NCBI GenBank assembly: GCA_036310185.1
Contig: JAXJSH010000117.1
Location: forward strand, 1-11,445
Length of the DNA stretch: 11,445 nucleotides
Origin: JALENY01 sp036310185
GTDB lineage: Bacteria; Bacillota; Clostridia; Lachnospirales; Lachnospiraceae
Direction: 5' to 3'
Shown here: piece after piece, positions 1 through 6,291 of the stretch
Layout: each line of letters opens with the position of its first letter
Numbering within the stretch: position 1 is the stretch's first letter
Program-made: the position numbers and the translations under genes
The notes under the pieces: model-generated
The model's database searches: none
What the model saw: the letters and a program-made list of their open reading frames with translations, nothing else
Told to the model about the DNA's origin: nothing

Positions 1-346
1 CTTTTGCAGCCATCAGGACAGGGGTATCGGTGATTCCATTGGCCAGTTTTGCAATTGTATTGCCGGTGCAGGGGAAGAGGACGAGAATGTCCAGCAGACT
101 GCCGGGGCCGATGGGCTCTGCTTCTGATATGGTCAAAAGAGGTTTGTTTCCGGTTATTTCTTCCGCCTTTTTCATGAAGTCTTCGGCCTTTCCGAAGCGG
201 CTGTCAATGGTCTGGGCGGCATCGGAAAAGATGGTCTGAACATTGGCTCCTGCATCGACCAGCTTCTGAAGCTCTCTGAATACTTTTTCGTAGGTGCAAA
301 AAGAGCCGGTAAGGGCTACGCCAACATGTTTTCCGGTCAAAGACAT
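1..346 (-). CDS. dpaB: Dipicolinate synthase subunit B (3' part outside window)
   Basis: This is the flavoprotein-like subunit of dipicolinate synthase, which with DpaA oxidises dihydrodipicolinate to dipicolinic acid (DPA), the calcium chelator of the spore core. About 115 N-terminal residues are present, from MSLTGKHVGVALTGSFCTYE to PVLMAAK; the rest lies left of position 1. Family marks seen are the N-terminal GVALTGSFCT stretch and the PCTGNTIAKLANGITD segment near residues 93-108, as in phosphopantothenoylcysteine-decarboxylase-like flavoproteins. The ATG at 346-344 follows an AAGGAGG ribosome site at about 354-360. The start overlaps the dpaA stop by 10 bp, so the two are translationally coupled. 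The usual length is near 200 residues, so a little over half is visible. The family identification is firm. Confidence 0.95.
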   Translation of the reverse strand, partial: MSLTGKHVGVALTGSFCTYEKVFRELQKLVDAGANVQTIFSDAAQTIDSRFGKAEDFMKKAEEITGNKPLLTISEAEPIGPGSLLDILVLFPCTGNTIAKLANGITDTPVLMAAK

Positions 347-1236
347 TTTGAATCCTCCTTTAAAATGTTTTCAATGGTTTCCTTTATGGCTCCGGCCGAT
401 GAGGCGGGCGCATATTTACCCGGAAGACCGGGACACAATACTGCGTTGACGCCAAGCTTTTCGGCAGAAGCAAAATCTACACCGCCGGGTGCTGAGGCGA
501 TATCAATAATCGTGACGGTGCTTTTCAGTTTTGCAAGAATATCGGAAGTTATCACAGTTGACGGGATGGTATTGAATATAAAATCGAATTCTCCGGCGCA
601 GGTTTCAAAGTCTTCCAGGCTGCCGGTCCGGGCACCGAGGAGAGCTGCTTCGGCACGGTCTCTTTCTTTTCTTGCGGCAGCATACAGGCGGCAGAACATT
701 CCTTTTAAATAACAGGCAAGGGTGCGGCCGCATTTCCCGTAGCCCAGAATGGCACAGGAACTTTGATGCAGGTTAAGGGGACTTCTTTTTATGGCTTCAC
801 AGATGGCACCCTCTGCGGTGGCAATGCTGTTAAAAAGAGCGAGAGATGAGATTTCCATCAGATCAAAAACACGTACCCCTTTCTCCCGGGCTGCGGTTTT
901 AAAATCTTCCGGTATGCATCCGCCGAAGAAGTATTGGCCGGAATGCAGATCGGAGAGAAGCTGGTTTACAGGCAAGTCTTTATCTAAAACAGACTGATTC
1001 AGAAAAGTTCCTTTTTTGCAAAAGGGAATCGGACAGATTATGCAGGCGGAAATGCGGCAGATTTCTTCCGGGGAGTCCATGGCGGTTACGGAAGAGAGAC
1101 CGGTACAGCGGCGCGCATCCAGGGGGGCGCAGAGCGCGTAGTGGCAGACCCGGTTTTCTTTGTTTGCCAGCTTTTCAGCAAGATATACCTGACGCAGATC
1201 ACCGCCGATGACCGCATAGTCGTAGGGAAATGTCAT
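337..1236 (-). CDS. dpaA: Dipicolinate synthase subunit A
   Basis: NAD(P)-dependent subunit of dipicolinate synthase, acting in the mother cell late in sporulation. The 299-residue length is full for the family. The N-terminus has the DpaA mark IGGDLRQ (residues 10-16). A Rossmann dinucleotide site, ILGYGKCGR, lies at about 163-171 with glycines 165, 167 and 170. The C-terminal part carries DIASAPGGVDF and CPGLPGKYAPASSAG, typical of DpaA. The ATG at 1236-1234 is preceded by CAGGAG. The gene is first in a dpaAB operon. A mother-cell sigma-type promoter lies about 30 bp upstream of the start. In many Firmicutes dpaAB is next to asd/dapA-type lysine genes; here the upstream neighbour is an unrelated divergent sigma-factor gene. 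Confidence 0.96.
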   Translation of the reverse strand: MTFPYDYAVIGGDLRQVYLAEKLANKENRVCHYALCAPLDARRCTGLSSVTAMDSPEEICRISACIICPIPFCKKGTFLNQSVLDKDLPVNQLLSDLHSGQYFFGGCIPEDFKTAAREKGVRVFDLMEISSLALFNSIATAEGAICEAIKRSPLNLHQSSCAILGYGKCGRTLACYLKGMFCRLYAAARKERDRAEAALLGARTGSLEDFETCAGEFDFIFNTIPSTVITSDILAKLKSTVTIIDIASAPGGVDFASAEKLGVNAVLCPGLPGKYAPASSAGAIKETIENILKEDSKCL

Positions 1237-1264
1237 TTAAAAACTCCTGAAAAGCAAGTTTCTT

Positions 1265-1292
1265 TATGTTATGCGAAGGGGGAAAAAAGTGT
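1265..1292 (-). promoter_or_regulatory. Putative sigma-K/sigma-E type promoter of dpaAB
   Basis: Read on the minus strand, the sequence has CATAACATA (1273-1265), an exact fit to the CATANNNTA -10 element of sigma-K promoters. ACAC (1292-1289) lies 15 bp upstream, fitting the short AC -35 element. The -10 lies about 28 bp before the dpaA ATG. In Bacillus the orthologous spoVF operon is transcribed by sigma-K, which supports the reading. The motif match is seen directly; sigma specificity is inferred. Confidence 0.7.
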
Positions 1293-1546
1293 TATTAAAA
1301 AAGAGACAGGCAAAGGGCGGAAACTGCTGAAAATGATCTGTAGAAACTTTTTTTAAAAATTTTTAAAATCAGTGCAACATAATCCGAAGATACGGAGTGT
1401 TATTAATGTAAGCAGTTAAACAAGAGCGCTCAAATCTTTTTTAACACATCAAAATAAACCCGAAATTGCAGGGATATGTTTTGAAAGATTACAGGGAAAA
1501 TGAAATAAAGAAAAAATATGATTTTTTTAACATTCTATGTGATATT
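1293..1546. other. AT-rich divergent intergenic region, no gene seen
   Basis: This is the middle of the 366-bp gap between dpaA and the sigma-factor gene. It is very AT-rich and holds a perfect 18-bp AT palindrome at 1351-1368 (four T, five A, five T, four A). I see no convincing coding frame, RNA gene or GC-rich hairpin. Upstream-activating AT sequence for one or both divergent promoters is possible. Confidence 0.5.
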
Positions 1547-1574
1547 TTGCCGTTTCAAAACGTTCTTATATTAG
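1547..1574 (+). promoter_or_regulatory. Weak candidate promoter for the sigma-factor operon
   Basis: TTGCCG (1547-1552) and TATTAG (1569-1574) are 16 bp apart and end about 28 bp before the TTG start, so a housekeeping sigma-A promoter is plausible. The segment also holds CGTTTCAAAACG (1551-1562), and its TTTCAAAAC part recurs at 1582-1590 just before the ribosome site. Such repeats could mark an autoregulated ECF promoter, but no standard GGAAC/CGTC pair is present. Confidence 0.3.
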
Positions 1575-1602
1575 AAAGGCCTTTCAAAACAGGAGGAACA
1601 GT

Positions 1603-2079
1603 TTGGAAACGAAGGAATATGAACGTCTGACATCCGCTTATCTGGACTGCATATACAGGGTGGCAATCAATGGCTGTAAGAGCTATACAGATGCAGAGGA
1701 TGTTGTACAGAATACATTTATCAAGTTATGGGAAAAAGAAAACAGGTTTGAAAATGACGATCATGCAAGAAAATGGCTGATCAGGGTAGCCGTCAATGAA
1801 TGCAACAGTTTTTGGCGTTCCCCCTGGAAACGGCATACGACATCTCTGGAAGAACTGCAGCAGGAGCCGGCATTTTCTTCGCCTGAAAAAAGTAATCTAT
1901 ATTATGCAGTGAGAGAATTGCCGGCAAAATATCGGCAGATTGTGCATCTTTATTATTTTGAAGATTACAGTACAAAGGAAATTGCAGAGATTATGAAACT
2001 TTCTGAAACTGCGGTTCAGACCAGGCTGCTTCGTGCCAGACAAAAACTCAAAGAAAAATTAAAGGAGGATGGCAAATGA
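1603..2079 (+). CDS. ECF-type RNA polymerase sigma factor
   Basis: A 158-residue sigma-70 family protein with only regions 2 and 4, the ECF plan. Region 2 spans about 10-75, with the core-binding stretch DAEDVVQNTFIKLW at 30-43. Region 4 spans about 103-152, with an HTH in YSTKEIAEIMKLSETAVQTR that would contact the -35 element. The start is TTG at 1603, chosen because AGGAGG (1591-1596) sits 6 bp upstream and no in-frame ATG is nearby. The gene overlaps the next one by 4 bp (ATGA), so the two are translationally coupled, the usual arrangement for a sigma factor and its membrane anti-sigma factor. The regulon and inducing signal cannot be read here. Confidence 0.93.
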   Translation: METKEYERLTSAYLDCIYRVAINGCKSYTDAEDVVQNTFIKLWEKENRFENDDHARKWLIRVAVNECNSFWRSPWKRHTTSLEELQQEPAFSSPEKSNLYYAVRELPAKYRQIVHLYYFEDYSTKEIAEIMKLSETAVQTRLLRARQKLKEKLKEDGK

Positions 2080-2675
2080 GTGATGAAATAAAACTGAAAA
2101 ATGATTATCAGGATACATTCAATGAGGTACATGCTCCTGGGGCGTTGTCCAGAAAGGTGATGAATATGTCAAAAACAGAAAATAAGAGAACCGCGGCATC
2201 ATATGTGAAAAAAGTGGGAGCAGCAGCGGCAGTTGCTCTGGCAGTATTGGTTGGAGGAAATGGAATTGTATATGCAGCAACAGGAAACAGCCTTTTGAAA
2301 ACGGTAAAAGTGTATTTTAATGGCTCCGGTTATGAAGTCGACCTGGAAGAAAAGGTGGATGATGATGGTGTTGTTTATTATGAAGGAACCTTTGAGACAG
2401 ATGATGCTGCAGGATCGATGATGATTACGGATGTTACCGAAGCAGCAGACGAACCGTATGAAGTTTCACAGTATGGCGTTTTAGAATATACACCGGACGT
2501 AGTTGAAAAAGATGGAAAGTATTATCTGGTTGACGGCAGTGTCGAAATTGACATTACAGAAGATTTAGAAGATGGAAAAGCATCGGGTTCCTATGAGAAA
2601 GACGGGCTTGTCTATGAATATGAGGTGTCCGGTGAAGAAGGCTCCTGGAGCATTGGTATTTCCAATGAAGAATGA
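2076..2675 (+). CDS. Single-pass membrane protein, probable anti-sigma factor
   Basis: A 199-residue protein with about 45 charged cytoplasmic residues, one membrane segment at about 47-65 (rich in Ala and Val, ending near VYAATG), and an acidic extracytoplasmic domain of about 130 residues rich in Asp, Glu, Gly and Tyr. The start overlaps the sigma-factor stop by 4 bp and has GGAGG about 7 bp upstream. Membrane topology plus coupling to an ECF sigma gene suggests an anti-sigma factor with an outside sensor domain, but no zinc-binding HxxxCxxC motif is present and I do not recognise the sensor domain. The VYAA stretch could alternatively be a signal-peptidase site, giving a secreted domain. 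The 3' end is overlapped in antisense by the XRE gene. Confidence 0.75.
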   Translation: MSDEIKLKNDYQDTFNEVHAPGALSRKVMNMSKTENKRTAASYVKKVGAAAAVALAVLVGGNGIVYAATGNSLLKTVKVYFNGSGYEVDLEEKVDDDGVVYYEGTFETDDAAGSMMITDVTEAADEPYEVSQYGVLEYTPDVVEKDGKYYLVDGSVEIDITEDLEDGKASGSYEKDGLVYEYEVSGEEGSWSIGISNEE

Positions 2676-2937
2676 AATGAATAGTAGTTATTAAAAATAA
2701 GTAGTAAGAAGAAATATCCATCGGAGTGACATTCTTTAGTAAAATAGAATCTAAAGAAATGTTCAGATATCGTACTAATGAACAAAGAGTATCCAGGTGA
2801 GGATTTGCGGTATAGTTCTCTATATCAGAAATTGTGCGTAAAGAAATATGTACCTGCTCTGCTAATGAATTTTGCGAAAGATTACGTCGCAGGCGCTCCT
2901 CTTTCACCAAGTCTCCCAAAAGTTTTTTAACCATCAT
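2554..2937 (-). CDS. XRE-family HTH regulator, probably with a lost C-terminus
   Basis: A 127-residue reading frame whose first 60 residues are a typical Cro/C1-type HTH domain (ERLRRNLSQNSLAEQVHISL, then RTISDIENYTANPHLDTL), a DNA-binding repressor fold. From about residue 61 it stops looking like the family. From residue 89 (below 2676) it reads the antisense of the preceding gene, giving a low-complexity His/Arg/Leu tail. Either this is a 3'-truncated remnant, or a working short regulator whose stop lies inside its neighbour. The start is ATG at 2937 or 2934 after GAGGTG. Upstream lies a dense half-site cluster suited to autoregulation. Confidence 0.65.
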   Translation of the reverse strand: MMVKKLLGDLVKEERLRRNLSQNSLAEQVHISLRTISDIENYTANPHLDTLCSLVRYLNISLDSILLKNVTPMDISSYYLFLITTIHFILHWKYQCSRSLLHRTPHIHRQARLSHRNPMLFHLLNLL

Positions 2938-2964
2938 TCGTCACCTCACTTAATTCTTACATTG

Positions 2965-3028
2965 TAACGCATACACGCAATATATTAAATGCGTCATAAT
3001 GCGTGATAATATGCAATGTATTGCGTTA
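2965..3028. promoter_or_regulatory. Candidate operator cluster of the XRE regulator
   Basis: A 64-bp stretch bounded by TAACGCA (2965-2971) and TGCGTTA (3022-3028), an inverted pair. Inside and including these are ACGCA at 2967 and 2975 and TGCGT at 2990, 3000 and 3022, with ATGCA at 3011. Such a density of one 5-bp half-site in AT-rich DNA just upstream of an HTH gene (ATG at 2937) suggests repressor binding and autoregulation. Binding itself is inferred. Confidence 0.5.
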
Positions 3029-3104
3029 GAAGTGAAATCGAATCATGGATAGAAGAAAATGTTGGAGACAGGATGCTTCTGTATATGATGATTATATTTT
3101 AATG
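3029..3104 (+). other. Short region with a possible 20-residue reading frame
   Basis: Between the operator cluster and the split terminator, a frame from ATG 3045 to TAA 3105-3107 encodes a 20-residue peptide beginning MDRRKCWRQDASVY. There is no strong ribosome site, only GAAGTG about 10 bp upstream. Its stop coincides with the base of the terminator stem, so a short transcript divergent from the XRE gene is possible. It may be a gene remnant. Confidence 0.2.
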
Positions 3105-3122
3105 TAAGGAAATAGGGTAGAG

Positions 3123-3130
3123 GAATCTGC
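3123..3130. repeat. Target-site duplication of IS256 element, left copy
   Basis: GAATCTGC here is repeated exactly at 4765-4772, directly outside the two element ends. An 8-bp duplication is the normal size for the IS256 family, so both boundaries are fixed and the insertion appears recent or undisturbed. Confidence 0.88.
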
Positions 3131-3153
3131 GAGGGCGTAAAAAATCTTGTGTC
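3131..3153 (+). repeat. IS256 element terminal inverted repeat, left
   Basis: The outer 23 bp match the inverted right end at 14 positions, including shared G, GTAAA and TTGTGT blocks. This is the end distal to the transposase start. Confidence 0.75.
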
Positions 3154-3301
3154 TATGAAAAATGAATTTTTCTGATAAGAATTAGATATGTAGAAATATG
3201 TTGTCATATTTATGATTTCTTTGTTGTCGAATCAATCTTTCTATTTACAGTATAACCATCTGTCGGGGAACTATACATGTTTTTTTGATTTTTTGCATGA
3301 C

Positions 3302-3345
3302 AAAAAGGCATTGTAGTTATTGCCTTTTTCGTGGGCGCTGCCCAC
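3302..3345. terminator. Two tandem hairpins in the IS256 element tail
   Basis: AAAAAGGCA (3302-3310) pairs with TGCCTTTTT (3321-3329), a 9-bp stem with A and T arms that could terminate in either direction. Immediately after, GTGGGC (3331-3336) and GCCCAC (3340-3345) form a 6-bp stem with a GCT loop. They lie downstream of the transposase stop and would end its transcript or block readthrough from the left flank. Confidence 0.5.
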
Positions 3346-3407
3346 ACCCGACCTCTGGAATAGAATAGGGAATATCTGGCAATAATACGAATGCCGACGG
3401 AATAGGT

Positions 3408-3457
3408 GCAGGAATGGCATGCTTTGGGTGTGCAGCCGTTCCTGCTTTTTCTTTTTT
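3408..3457 (+). terminator. Rho-independent terminator facing the transposase 3' end
   Basis: GCAGGAATGGC (3408-3418) pairs with GCCGTTCCTGC (3435-3445), 11 bp with one G-U pair; TGC/GCA can add three pairs past a bulged A. Eleven T in two runs follow on the plus strand and overlap the transposase stop codon. It would stop plus-strand transcripts entering from the left, preventing antisense RNA across the transposase gene. Confidence 0.7.
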
Positions 3458-4670
3458 ACAGATATTCTGTAATCCGCTCTCCGTACAAGACGATCAGCTG
3501 GTTCAGAACCTGGTCCCAGTTCCTGTACCGCTGCGTCCATTTTTTTACTATATTTTCACTGGCAAGATACAGCATCTTTTCCAACGCAGTATCACTTGGA
3601 AATACGCTTTTTGTTTTGGTCACCTTCCGATACTGACGATTTAACCCCTCAATGATATTTGTGGTATACATGATACGACGGATATCTTCAGAAAACTGGA
3701 AGAAGGAACTGACATCTTCCCAGCTATTTTCCCAGTTGCTGATGGCATAGGGATATTTTCTGCCCCATTTATCTTTTAAGGATTCCAGCTCTGACAGAGC
3801 GGCCGTTTCAGTTGGAGCATTATACACTGCCTTAAAGTCAGATGAGAACTTTTTCAGGTCATTGTAATTTACATATTTAAAAGAATTACGGAGCATATGG
3901 ATCACACATCTCTGGATCTGGGCATGTGGAAAAACCGCCTGTATTGCATCTTTAAAGCCCGGAAGGCCATCCACACAGAAGAAGAATACATCTTTTACGC
4001 CACGGTTTTTCAGATCATTGAGCATTCCCAGCCAGAACTTACTGGTTTCATTTGCCCCAACCGTAATACTCAGGATATCTTTATAACCTTCAACAGTAAC
4101 ACCCAGTACGACATATGCTGCACGGTTCAGAATCCGGCCGTCTTCACGCACTTTATAATGAATACAGTCCATAAAGACAAAGGGATAGACCGGATTCAAT
4201 GGCCGGGACTGCCACTCTTTTACCTGCGGAAGGATCTTATCTGTAATCTTGCTTACCATTTCTGCTGATAATTCAATTCCGTAAAGATCCTGAAGCTGGT
4301 CGTGGATATCACGGGTGCTCATTCCGCGTCCATACAAGGAAATAACTTTTTCTTCAATACCAGAAATATCTCGCTGGTACTTTGGGATGAGTTTTGATTC
4401 AAACTCACCATTCCGGTCTCTTGGTACATCAATCTGGAATTCCCCATACTGACTTTTTAGATTTTTTGTAGAATATCCGTTTCTTTTGTTGGTGGTCTGC
4501 ACGTCACCTTTACGATTTTTTTCATAACCAAGAGCAGCGTCCATCTCTGCTTCCATAAGTTCCTGAAGAATATCCTTAAAACTGTCTTTCAGAAGACTGT
4601 ACACGTCAGCAACGCTGTTAATGTTGTTTTCAGATATAATCTGTCGAATTTGTTCTTTTGCTACTGGCAT
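3456..4670 (-). CDS. IS256-family transposase
   Basis: A 404-residue DDE transposase of the IS256/Mutator type, full length and intact. It cuts and joins the element ends. The N-terminal DNA-binding part includes AALGYEKNRKGDVQ and RNGYSTK. The catalytic residues are D168 in VFMDCIHYK, D234 in CVDGLPGF and E341 in NIIEGLNRQYR, with the family C-x2-H signature at 255-258 (RCVIH). The ATG at 4670 follows AAAAGGAG with an 8-bp T-rich spacer. That ribosome site is half of a long hairpin, so translation should be low unless transcription starts inside the hairpin. Confidence 0.97.
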   Translation of the reverse strand: MPVAKEQIRQIISENNINSVADVYSLLKDSFKDILQELMEAEMDAALGYEKNRKGDVQTTNKRNGYSTKNLKSQYGEFQIDVPRDRNGEFESKLIPKYQRDISGIEEKVISLYGRGMSTRDIHDQLQDLYGIELSAEMVSKITDKILPQVKEWQSRPLNPVYPFVFMDCIHYKVREDGRILNRAAYVVLGVTVEGYKDILSITVGANETSKFWLGMLNDLKNRGVKDVFFFCVDGLPGFKDAIQAVFPHAQIQRCVIHMLRNSFKYVNYNDLKKFSSDFKAVYNAPTETAALSELESLKDKWGRKYPYAISNWENSWEDVSSFFQFSEDIRRIMYTTNIIEGLNRQYRKVTKTKSVFPSDTALEKMLYLASENIVKKWTQRYRNWDQVLNQLIVLYGERITEYL

Positions 4671-4678
4671 AAAAAATA

Positions 4679-4726
4679 CTCCTTTTCGATAAGAATTTAC
4701 ATATCTGAATTCTTACCAAAAAGGAG
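4679..4726 (-). promoter_or_regulatory. mRNA hairpin burying the transposase ribosome site
   Basis: On the minus strand, bases 4726-4708 pair with 4697-4679 over 19 bp without a mismatch: 17 Watson-Crick and two G-U pairs, with a 10-nt loop. The 3' arm ends in AAAAGGAG, the transposase Shine-Dalgarno, and is followed by TATTTTTT and the ATG. The two wobbles pair only in the transposase-sense RNA; in the opposite strand they are A-C mismatches. The structure could occlude the ribosome site or act as a terminator for RNA entering from the flank. Confidence 0.7.
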
Positions 4727-4741
4727 CCATTTTTTACCAAA

Positions 4742-4764
4742 AACACAAACTAATTTACACTACC
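4742..4764 (-). repeat. IS256 element terminal inverted repeat, right
   Basis: Read inward on the minus strand this begins GGTAGTGTAAATTAG and matches the left end at 14 of 23 positions. It is the transposase-proximal end and directly abuts the right target duplication. Confidence 0.75.
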
Positions 4765-4772
4765 GAATCTGC
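4765..4772. repeat. Target-site duplication of IS256 element, right copy
   Basis: GAATCTGC, identical to 3123-3130. Confidence 0.88.
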
Positions 4773-4839
4773 TGTATTTCCTTATTTTTTTCGTGAAACC
4801 GCCATTTTATTGACGGATAAGCATTTTATATATTAGTAG

Positions 4840-4857
4840 ACTAAGACTTCCCATACC
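4840..4857 (+). repeat. Outer inverted repeat, left arm, around the IS4-type element
   Basis: ACTAAGACTTCCCATACC pairs with GGTGTGGGAAGTTTCAGT at 6410-6427 over 18 positions: 15 Watson-Crick, two G-U in the plus-strand RNA, one A-C mismatch. It sits exactly 15 nt outside the left 24-bp end, as the right arm does on the other side. Weaker complementarity continues outward about 10 nt (TATATTAGTAG). It may be a hairpin target of the element, or a true outer end. Confidence 0.6.
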
Positions 4858-4872
4858 TAAAATAGGATTCGC

Positions 4873-4896
4873 ACCTTGAAAATTCAATATTTCAGC
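4873..4896 (+). repeat. IS4-type terminal inverted repeat, left
   Basis: A 24-bp sequence beginning ACCTTGAAAATTC and ending ATTTCAGC, identical to the inverted right end. It lies 15 bp beyond the transposase stop codon. Confidence 0.93.
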
Positions 4897-4911
4897 TAAC
4901 AAAATAACGAA

Positions 4912-6291
4912 TTATGCCGTCACAGTCTCTGGATGAAGTGCATTACGCAGATATTCCGGCAGTCTTGCCTCAAAATCAACAGTAAAAGCAATCAGCTGCT
5001 CATCACTGAGCTTTAAGATTTCCTGAAGGCTTGCCATTAAGGCATCCATCAGGATGCCAAGTGATCTGCTGAAAGTAATGTCTGCCATTTCATCAACAAG
5101 GAAGAAGAACAACTCACCAAGAGTTCTCTGGTCTTCATTTTGACGTTGTTCCATTGCAAGTAACATATATCTGGTAAACACAATGGCCACGTGAGCTGTC
5201 AGTGCATCATAAGATAAACTATGACATTCCCCAATCAGGTTCAGCATGGATTTACAGGTTTTAAAGAAAACTTCAATCTGCCAACGCTTTCCATAAATAC
5301 GGATGATTTCTTCTTCGGAAAGAGTCGTATCTGTACAGATAAAAGCCAGCCAGTCCTTACGGTTCGTTTTGTTTCTTACACAAACGATCTTCGCAGGAAT
5401 CGGATTCTCTTTTCCTACCATAACGTCAACGGAAAGCAGATACCTTGATCTGCCACGGCGCTTTTTGTTTCGGGAATAGATTTCTTTGATATTCAGCTGT
5501 TTACCACAGTATGCATATTTGATCCGGCTGCTTTTCTTGATCATAGCAATCACGTCTATACCTTTTGAGTGAATGGTTGTGATTTGTGCCGGATTGGAAA
5601 ACCAGGAATCAAACAGAACATAATCCGCTTTCAGTCCTGCACTGAGGGCAGTATCCAACAGGGTCATCATTGCTTCCGGTGCCTTTGTCTGAGCAAGCTT
5701 GCGTCTTTTTCCTGCAAGAGTTCTGTTATCAAAGTTCTTTACCGGACCGATGATATTTGTATCTTTTGCAGATGCCAACAGGCAACTGTTTACCGGAATC
5801 AGTGTATTTCCATCACTCCAGCTTAAGGTAAGCATCCGAAATCCTTTTTTGAAATGCATATCGGTGTGGTCGAAAACCTTTGACCCCAGTTCTGTTTTCT
5901 TACAACTGGTACGATTAAAAAGGCTGTCATCAATGATGAAAACATTTTTCCTTTTATCATCCGTCAGATTTTTGAGATCATTATTTACGATATCAGCAGC
6001 AAGAAGAGAAGTAAAACGGAGCCAGTTTGTTTTTGCCGAATTAAGGAAACGATAAAAAGTGTTCTTTGAAAAATCTTCCTTAAAAGAGCCGGTTCGTTGC
6101 TGCATATACATACTTCTTCCGACAAAAATGTTACTGAGTTTGTAACGGAGCAGAGAAACAGGTGAAACACCTTTTTCTTTCATTCCATTACATCTGGCAA
6201 GAAGCTTGCCAACATGATGTTTCGAAAAAAATCTCTGAACACAGTCAATTAAAGCTTTCTCATCAAAATGGTTTTGTGGTATACTGGACAT
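4912..6291 (-). CDS. IS4-family transposase
   Basis: A 459-residue DDE transposase, intact. The IS4 signature Y-x2-R-x3-E-x6-K is present exactly as Y333, R336, E340 and K347 in YGKRWQIEVFFKTCK. The other acidic residues are D121 in FIIDDSLFNR and D228 in VLFDSWFSNP. An N-terminal helical DNA-binding part precedes the catalytic RNase-H-like core, which is split by a beta-rich insertion between the second D and the E, as in IS4 and Tn5 relatives. The start is the ATG at 6291 after GAGGAG with a 9-bp spacer. An 8-bp inverted repeat spans the leader and could affect translation. Confidence 0.96.
   Translation of the reverse strand: MSSIPQNHFDEKALIDCVQRFFSKHHVGKLLARCNGMKEKGVSPVSLLRYKLSNIFVGRSMYMQQRTGSFKEDFSKNTFYRFLNSAKTNWLRFTSLLAADIVNNDLKNLTDDKRKNVFIIDDSLFNRTSCKKTELGSKVFDHTDMHFKKGFRMLTLSWSDGNTLIPVNSCLLASAKDTNIIGPVKNFDNRTLAGKRRKLAQTKAPEAMMTLLDTALSAGLKADYVLFDSWFSNPAQITTIHSKGIDVIAMIKKSSRIKYAYCGKQLNIKEIYSRNKKRRGRSRYLLSVDVMVGKENPIPAKIVCVRNKTNRKDWLAFICTDTTLSEEEIIRIYGKRWQIEVFFKTCKSMLNLIGECHSLSYDALTAHVAIVFTRYMLLAMEQRQNEDQRTLGELFFFLVDEMADITFSRSLGILMDALMASLQEILKLSDEQLIAFTVDFEARLPEYLRNALHPETVTA

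Larger units (their letters stand above)
3131..4764 (-). mobile_element. Complete IS256-family insertion sequence (1634 bp)
   Basis: The boundaries come from the flanking 8-bp direct repeats. The ends are imperfect inverted repeats: 14 of the outer 23 bases match (left GAGGGCGTAAA..., right read inward GGTAGTGTAAA...), and similarity continues for about 65 bp through TAAGAATT and AGATATGTA on both sides. One intact transposase gene lies on the minus strand. The element is a little longer than usual for the family because 325 bp of hairpin-rich noncoding DNA follows the transposase. Confidence 0.9.
3105..4791 (+). terminator. Rho-independent terminator split by the IS256 insertion
   Basis: TAAGGAAATA (3105-3114) left of the element and TATTTCCTTA (4775-4784) right of it are perfect 10-bp complements. 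The right arm is followed by seven T (4785-4791). Removing the element and one copy of its target duplication gives a 10-bp stem with an 18-nt loop and a T run, a normal plus-strand terminator. The insertion point is in the loop. Confidence 0.65.

Noticed and set aside
337..1236. Plus-strand frames inside dpaA and dpaB (for example 326-712, 791-997)
   Set aside because: They lie antisense to well-recognised genes, with no ribosome sites and no family resemblance.
2651..2667. CATTGG-TATTT-CCAATG hairpin at the end of the anti-sigma-like gene as a terminator
   Set aside because: It lies inside the coding region and no T run follows on either strand.
3271..3540. Reading frame of 89 residues in the IS256 tail
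   Set aside because: It spans three hairpins and overlaps the transposase end; composition is not protein-like and there is no ribosome site.
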